Of a DNA stretch of 9,949 nucleotides, positions 6,404 to 9,949 are shown one piece after another. This stretch comes from CAZHRJ01 sp964534765 (lineage in GTDB: Bacteria > Lindowbacteria > 2-12-FULL-62-27): positions 1 to 9,949 of the forward strand of contig CAZHRJ010000110.1 of NCBI GenBank assembly GCA_964534765.1. The letters run 5' to 3'. Every line of letters begins with the position of its first letter. The first letter of the stretch is position 1. Position numbers and translations under genes: made by a program. A model generated the notes under the pieces. The model saw only the letters and a list, made by a program, of their open reading frames with translations. It was not told the DNA's origin and did no database searches.

Positions 6404-8383
6404 GAAGTTAGATCCGCCGGCGCGTCCGTCGGCGCGCCGGGCAGCCAGATGAATCAGGATATTTTGAATATCCGCGGGTGAAATCCCGCTGAGTCGCGAT
6501 GCCTGGCCCAGCGTGCCCGGCAGGTGTTTCTTCAATTTCTCACGGGCCTCATTGGTTAAATTTGGCACCCGATCGTAATCCAGACCGGATGAGAGTTTCA
6601 TTTGTTCCTGCCGCCGTTCCCGGGCCACCGCCTCCCGCTGGCGCTGGATGTAACCGGCGTATTTGACTTCGATCTCCACCTGCGATATCACCCGGTCCGC
6701 CCCCGCCGGCCGGATCAGCGCCTCCGGGGCTCCAAGTGCCGGCGTCTCCGACGCCGGCCGGATCAGCGCCTCCGGGGCTCCAAGTGCCGGCGTCTCCGAC
6801 GCCGGCCGGATTCCGAACACGGAAAGATCCTCATATCGAACCGCCGGCCGGCGGAGCAGTTCCTCCGCGGTAAGTGAGGTCAGGGGTACGGATGTTTGCC
6901 GGCGCTTGCAGAGACTCTCCAGTTCCTCTGTGACCTGGATCCGGGTGCGTCGAAGGCCGTCTAGAAGTTCATCCCGCTTGCGCTCCTCGGCCTCGAACAT
7001 GTCAAGGATATCGGCCGGCAGAAGCTCGTACTCTTTCGCGATTCGCCATAGCCTCAGATGCGCGTTGTCCTGCCGGAGAATCAGCCGATACTCGGCCCGG
7101 CTGGTGAACATTCGGTACGGCTCATCCGTGCTTTTGCTTGCCAGATCGTCGATCAGCACGCCAATGTAGGCCTGGTCCCGCGAAAGGACGAAGGGCGGCC
7201 GGCCCAGAATTTTAGCGGCGGCGTTGATCCCCGCGGATATTCCCAGCGCCGCCGCCTCCTCGTATCCGCTCGTCCCGTTGATCTGACCCGCGACATACAG
7301 TCCCGCGACCTTCCGGCACTCCAGCGTCGGCCAGATTTCATGCGGCGGAACGAAATCGTATTCCACAGCGTATCCGAATCTTGTAATCTCCGCGCGTTCC
7401 AGTCCCCGAATGGTCCGAAGAAACGCGGTCTGGCATTCGGCCGGTAAAGAGGTGGCAATGCCGTTCACGTAGAGTTCGGTCGTGTCGAGTCCCTCGGGCT
7501 CCAGCATCACATAGTGCCTTGGATGATGCGCGAATTTGACCACCTTGTCCTCGATGCTCGGACAGTACCTCGGCCCGCGCGCCCGGATCCGGCCGGTATA
7601 CAGGGGCGATCGGTCAAGGCTGGCGCGGATGATCTCGTGGGTCCGGTCGTTGGTGTACCCCAGGTGGCATTGGGCCTTATTTTTCGGATCGATCCCGGCC
7701 CAGAAACTGAACCGCGGCGGCGGCTCGTCGCCGGCCTGCGGGATGAACGCGGAAAAATCAACCCCGGCGCCGTCGATTCGCGGCGGCGTGCCCGTTTTCA
7801 GCCGGCCCAGGTCCAGACCCATCGATCGGAGGCTGTCGGACAGAGGGTAGGACGCCGGCGATCCCATGCGTCCGCCGACACTGGTTTCAAGCCCGAAATG
7901 CATCAGGGCCTGCAGAAAAGTTCCCGTGGTCAGAACAACCGCCCGCGCGGCGATGTCGCCGGCGCGTTTGCATCGCAGACCGCGCACCTGATGGATTTCC
8001 CGCTTATCGGAGAGAATCTCAACGGCCTCGTCTTCAAGAATACTCAAATTTGGAATCGATTCAATGATCCGCCGCGCCACCAATTTGTACAGTTTCCGGT
8101 CGGCCTGGGCCCGGGGAGACCGCACGGCCGGACCTTTGCTCGTATTGAGCATCCGAAACTGAATGCCGGCCTCGTCGGTGAGCCGGCCCATCAGTCCGCC
8201 CAGAGCGTCGACCTCCCGGGCCAGCTGGCCCTTGGCCAGTCCGCCAATCGCCGGGTTGCAGGACATCTGGCCGATCTCGTCTTTGCGCATCGTCACCAGA
8301 AGGGTCTTTAGCCCCATGCGCGCGGCCGCGGCGGCCGCTTCAAGTCCCGCGTGGCCGGCGCCGACAATAATCAGGTCTGTCAT
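6296..8383 (-). CDS. mnmG: tRNA uridine-5-carboxymethylaminomethyl modification enzyme MnmG (GidA)
   Basis: FAD- and NADH-dependent partner of MnmE; together they install (carboxymethyl)aminomethyl groups on U34 of certain tRNAs, using methylenetetrahydrofolate. From the ATG at 8383 the protein has 695 residues, against about 620-630 normally. Conserved blocks are GAGHAG (8-13, FAD), SCNPAIGG (41-48, with the catalytic-type Cys), LNTSKGPAVRSPRAQADR (79-96), RLKTGTPPR (194-202), YCPSIEDK (273-280, second conserved Cys), GQINGTSGYEEAA (366-378) and TSRAEYRLILR (427-437). The helical C-terminus contains KYAGYIQRQ and TLGQASRLSGISPADI. The extra length has two sources: an insertion near residues 525-560 made of two RPASETPALGAPEALI repeats, and a tail of about 45 residues past the usual end near HLAARR that runs antisense into moeA. 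The frame is also open upstream to 8590, but that part is a shadow of mnmE. The ATG overlaps the mnmE stop as ATGA. Confidence 0.96.
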   Translation of the reverse strand: MTDLIIVGAGHAGLEAAAAAARMGLKTLLVTMRKDEIGQMSCNPAIGGLAKGQLAREVDALGGLMGRLTDEAGIQFRMLNTSKGPAVRSPRAQADRKLYKLVARRIIESIPNLSILEDEAVEILSDKREIHQVRGLRCKRAGDIAARAVVLTTGTFLQALMHFGLETSVGGRMGSPASYPLSDSLRSMGLDLGRLKTGTPPRIDGAGVDFSAFIPQAGDEPPPRFSFWAGIDPKNKAQCHLGYTNDRTHEIIRASLDRSPLYTGRIRARGPRYCPSIEDKVVKFAHHPRHYVMLEPEGLDTTELYVNGIATSLPAECQTAFLRTIRGLERAEITRFGYAVEYDFVPPHEIWPTLECRKVAGLYVAGQINGTSGYEEAAALGISAGINAAAKILGRPPFVLSRDQAYIGVLIDDLASKSTDEPYRMFTSRAEYRLILRQDNAHLRLWRIAKEYELLPADILDMFEAEERKRDELLDGLRRTRIQVTEELESLCKRRQTSVPLTSLTAEELLRRPAVRYEDLSVFGIRPASETPALGAPEALIRPASETPALGAPEALIRPAGADRVISQVEIEVKYAGYIQRQREAVARERRQEQMKLSSGLDYDRVPNLTNEAREKLKKHLPGTLGQASRLSGISPADIQNILIHLAARRADGRAGGSNFSAPAPDLEKFPGLDREAAFGKDNEGVGTVEGSEQV
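6417..6440. terminator. GC-rich hairpin between convergent moeA and mnmG ends (no U-tract)
   Basis: CCGGCGCG (6417-6424), an 8-nt loop, then CGCGCCGG (6433-6440): perfect 8-bp arms beginning 13 nt after the moeA stop. No T-run follows on either strand, so an intrinsic terminator is unproven. It also encodes part of the mnmG C-terminal tail. It could slow polymerase or protect 3' ends for both convergent transcripts. Confidence 0.3.
6705..6800. repeat. Two perfect tandem 48-bp palindrome-containing units inside mnmG
   Basis: Two identical 48-bp units (6705-6752 and 6753-6800) are followed by the first 10 bases of a third (6801-6810). Each unit boundary forms a hairpin: GCCGGCGTC, loop TCC, GACGCCGGC (6738-6758 and 6786-6806). 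On the mnmG strand each unit encodes the 16-residue RPASETPALGAPEALI, so the reading frame is kept. The insert lies between the conserved YEDL and EIEVKYAGYI segments, a stretch that is variable in MnmG. A diverged copy is in mnmE. Confidence 0.9.
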
Positions 8384-9687
8384 TTGCCGACACAAAATTT
8401 TGAGAATATTTTGTCCAACACGTCGTCCGCGGTTTTTCGGCCTCCGAATTCCGCCAGAGCGTCCATCGCATCCCGGATGTCCGCCGCCAGAAACTCCTCC
8501 GTCAGATGACCCGCATCGGCCGTCGCCGCCGCCCGATCGATCGACACCGCCGCGCGGCCCAGACACTCTGCCTGCCGCGCGCTGATCCACACCGGCGCGT
8601 CAAGCAATTCTCCCAGGATTTTCCGGCCTTCCGCGATCAGGATTTCCCTCAGATCCTCCACGCCGTCCGGCCGGATTCCAACGGTGCGAACCACCAGGGC
8701 GCCGCTCATGCCGTTGGATCGGATCTGATCGAGTTCGGACGCGTCGGCCGGATCAGCGCCTCCGGCGCCCGAAGTGCGGGCTGCGCCCGCGTCTCCGACG
8801 CCGGCCGGACACAGGTCGGTTTTGTTGATGACGAGAATCCTGGGCTTGTCGGCCGCAAGTTGCGCGCTGACGCGATGGTCCTCGTCCGTGATCGAAGCGG
8901 CGTCCACCACCATCACTATCAGATCTGCCGACTGGATCGCCTCGTGCGTCCGCTTCACGCCCTCCGACTCGATCGGGTCCATTGACGGCCGGATCCCGGC
9001 AGTGTCGGTCAGGTCCATCAACATCCTGCCCAGCTCCAGACGGCCGTCCACCAAGTCCCGCGTGGTTCCCGGAATCCGTGACACAATCGCGCGTTCGCCG
9101 CCCAGCAGGCGATTGAACAGCGTCGATTTGCCGACATTCGGCTTGCCGATCAGCACGACCCGCAATGCTCCCGATAGACGCGCCGACCGGTCGGCGTGCC
9201 GAATCAGCTCCGCCAGCTGACTGCCCGCGTCACTCAGGACCTGCCGGATCTTGCCGCGATCGACGACGTCAATGCCCTCTTCCGAAAGATCCAGATTGGC
9301 TTCCACCATCGACAGAATATCCACCAGATCGTCGGTCATGTGCACAATCCGGCGGGAGGTGACGCCGGCCAGACCGCCGGCCGCGGCGCGCGCGGCAAGC
9401 CGGCCCGCGGCGGCGGTCGCGGCGGCGACCGATTCGGCCTGCGCGAGATCCAGTTTGCCGTTCAAAAATGCGCGCTTCGTGAATTCCCCCGACACCGCCG
9501 CGGAAAAACCTGCCTCCATCAGCGTCCGGTAAATCTCGCCCGTCAGGCCGCGCCCTCCGTGACAGATCACTTCCGCCATCTCCTCCCCCGTATACGTGCG
9601 CGGCGCTCGGTAGAGGATGACGGTGACGTGGTCGAGCAAGTCCTGGGTGTTCGGATCGACAAATTCCGCCAGAAAAATTCGCCGTTC
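8380..9687 (-). CDS. mnmE: tRNA modification GTPase MnmE (TrmE), N-terminus not resolved
   Basis: GTPase partner of MnmG in tRNA U34 modification. Recognisable MnmE starts at RRIFLAEF (about 9684) and continues with YRAPRTYTGEEMAEVICHGG and GEFTKRAFLNGKLDLAQAE of the folate-binding domain. The G domain carries G1 GKPNVGKST, G2 GTTRD, G3 DTAG and G4 NKTD. The protein ends in DKIFSKFCVGK, with the conserved Cys of the C-terminal CxGK motif. About 434 residues are credible, including a ~25-residue insert after NKTD that comes from the dispersed palindromic element. Compared with E. coli MnmE, about 44 N-terminal residues are missing. The frame stays open to an ATG at 9945 (521 residues), but that extra stretch is probably antisense to a ferritin-like gene, though a loose match of ATTHARAHLRVV to the usual ATPPGRG region argues weakly against this. 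The stop overlaps the mnmG ATG as ATGA. Confidence 0.9.
   Translation of the reverse strand, partial: ERRIFLAEFVDPNTQDLLDHVTVILYRAPRTYTGEEMAEVICHGGRGLTGEIYRTLMEAGFSAAVSGEFTKRAFLNGKLDLAQAESVAAATAAAGRLAARAAAGGLAGVTSRRIVHMTDDLVDILSMVEANLDLSEEGIDVVDRGKIRQVLSDAGSQLAELIRHADRSARLSGALRVVLIGKPNVGKSTLFNRLLGGERAIVSRIPGTTRDLVDGRLELGRMLMDLTDTAGIRPSMDPIESEGVKRTHEAIQSADLIVMVVDAASITDEDHRVSAQLAADKPRILVINKTDLCPAGVGDAGAARTSGAGGADPADASELDQIRSNGMSGALVVRTVGIRPDGVEDLREILIAEGRKILGELLDAPVWISARQAECLGRAAVSIDRAAATADAGHLTEEFLAADIRDAMDALAEFGGRKTADDVLDKIFSKFCVGK
8745..8808. repeat. Diverged copy of the palindromic element inside mnmE
   Basis: Both ends match the mnmG unit: cggccggatcagcgcctccgg on the left (one base longer than quoted matches need) and gtctccgacgccggccgg on the right. 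The middle is about 10 bp longer and forms its own hairpin, GCGGGC, loop TGC, GCCCGC (8776-8790), next to GCGTC, loop TCC, GACGC (8789-8801). It is translated in a different frame from the mnmG copies (CPAGVGDAGA and onward) and lies just after the G4 motif NKTD. Confidence 0.8.
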
Positions 9688-9949
9688 GGCTCGCTCGGCC
9701 GGATCGACCTCGCGCTTTTTCCGCCCGAGCGCGTCGAGCAGGCGCGCGCCATTTGGGCCGAGCGCGTGCGCTCCGAGTATCGGTCGGCGCAGACGGCGGC
9801 GCGCTTCCTCGGCGAGCTGCTCGCCGCCGGCGCGGGCGGCGAGGTGCGTCGCCACGTTCTCGCCATCGTCGCCGAGGAGCTCGACCACGCGGAGGTGTGC
9901 GCGCGCATGTGTCGTCGCGCACAGCACGAATGTCAGCCAACACATGGAC
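9688..9949 (+). CDS. Fragment of a ferritin-like (four-helix) domain protein, both ends incomplete
   Basis: The plus-strand frame starting at 9688 is open to the window end. It reads as amphipathic helices: PPERVEQARAIWAERV, then RSEYRSAQTAARFLGELL, then a helix containing VAEELDHAEVCARM. The Glu of SEYRS (9775-9777) and EELDH (9874-9888) are spaced as in ferritin-like di-metal proteins, in which Glu and ExxH pairs bind metal. From memory, the overall pattern resembles uncharacterised ferritin-like domain proteins of myxobacteria. Codon third positions are strongly G or C, and on this strand rarer codons such as ATA are absent from the helical part. No start codon is visible and the left end abuts mnmE homology on the opposite strand, so this is a fragment joined at 9676-9690. 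It could be an assembly chimera. The alternative is that this stretch is the divergent mnmE N-terminus read on the minus strand. Confidence 0.5.

Noticed and set aside
6705..6810. CRISPR or VNTR-type array
   Set aside because: There are no unique spacers: the 48-bp units are contiguous, inside a conserved gene and in frame, and a related copy lies in mnmE.
6602..7169. Repetitive Arg/Ser-rich open frames on the plus strand over mnmG
   Set aside because: They are antisense to well-conserved MnmG sequence and owe their openness to GC-rich codon use and the 48-bp repeat.
7514..8311. 265-codon plus-strand frame antisense to mnmG
   Set aside because: Composition is Arg/Pro/Gly-rich with no recognisable domain, and the opposite strand encodes textbook MnmG motifs throughout.
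8384..8590. N-terminal extension of MnmG from an upstream start at 8590
   Set aside because: The 69 extra residues are Gly/Arg-rich shadow sequence of the mnmE 3' end. MnmG proteins begin right at the FAD-binding strand (MTDLIIVGAGHAG), and the ATG at 8383 overlaps the mnmE stop as ATGA.
9688..9945. Minus-strand reading as a genuine, extended MnmE N-terminus starting at ATG 9945
   Set aside because: A loose alignment of ATTHARAHLRVVELLG to the usual ATPPGRG region exists, but it lacks the conserved glycines and leaves about 50 unexplained residues before RRIFLAEF. The plus-strand reading is more protein-like and better codon-biased. Not fully excluded.

Overview
The window is GC-rich bacterial chromosome carrying mainly housekeeping and cell-envelope genes. 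I found no phage, plasmid, CRISPR, defence or secretion module. The organism cannot be named from sequence alone. Isoprenoid chain synthesis, molybdenum cofactor synthesis, the MnmE/MnmG tRNA-modification pair and a membrane glycosyltransferase-like TPR protein fit a free-living, probably Gram-negative bacterium. Short palindromic repeats lie inside coding genes.

Layout on the left: a 5'-truncated SAM-dependent methyltransferase (1-846, +); a polytopic membrane protein with C-terminal TPR repeats (964-3039, +), bracketed by three copies of a 32-bp direct repeat; and a class I long-chain polyprenyl diphosphate synthase (3196-4209, +). The synthase meets a family 2 glycosyltransferase (4193-4969, -) tail to tail with a 17-bp overlap. 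A 219-bp divergent intergenic region (4970-5188) holds a strong Shine-Dalgarno for the glycosyltransferase and a 15-bp palindrome upstream of moeA.

Layout on the right: moeA (5189-6403, +) overlaps the 3' end of mnmG (6296-8383, -) by 108 bp. mnmG follows mnmE (8380 to about 9687, -) with a 4-nt ATGA overlap, so the two form a translationally coupled operon. Their products form the MnmEG complex that modifies the wobble uridine (U34) of certain tRNAs.

The most notable signals are unusual sequence architecture rather than a new pathway. (1) A palindrome-containing element of about 48 bp sits in frame inside mnmG as two perfect tandem copies, and a diverged copy lies in mnmE, read in a different frame. 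Both occupy linker or loop positions, recalling the coding-sequence palindromic elements of Rickettsia. (2) MnmE homology stops at about position 9684, roughly 44 residues short of the usual N-terminus. The last ~260 bp instead read on the opposite strand as a GC3-rich ferritin-like four-helix protein with an EExxH-type motif. This is either an assembly chimera or a real recombination junction, and an annotation of mnmE running to 9945 would probably be wrong at its N-terminus. (3) A 32-bp direct repeat flanks the TPR gene, and an upstream-most start call for that gene would fall inside the repeat.
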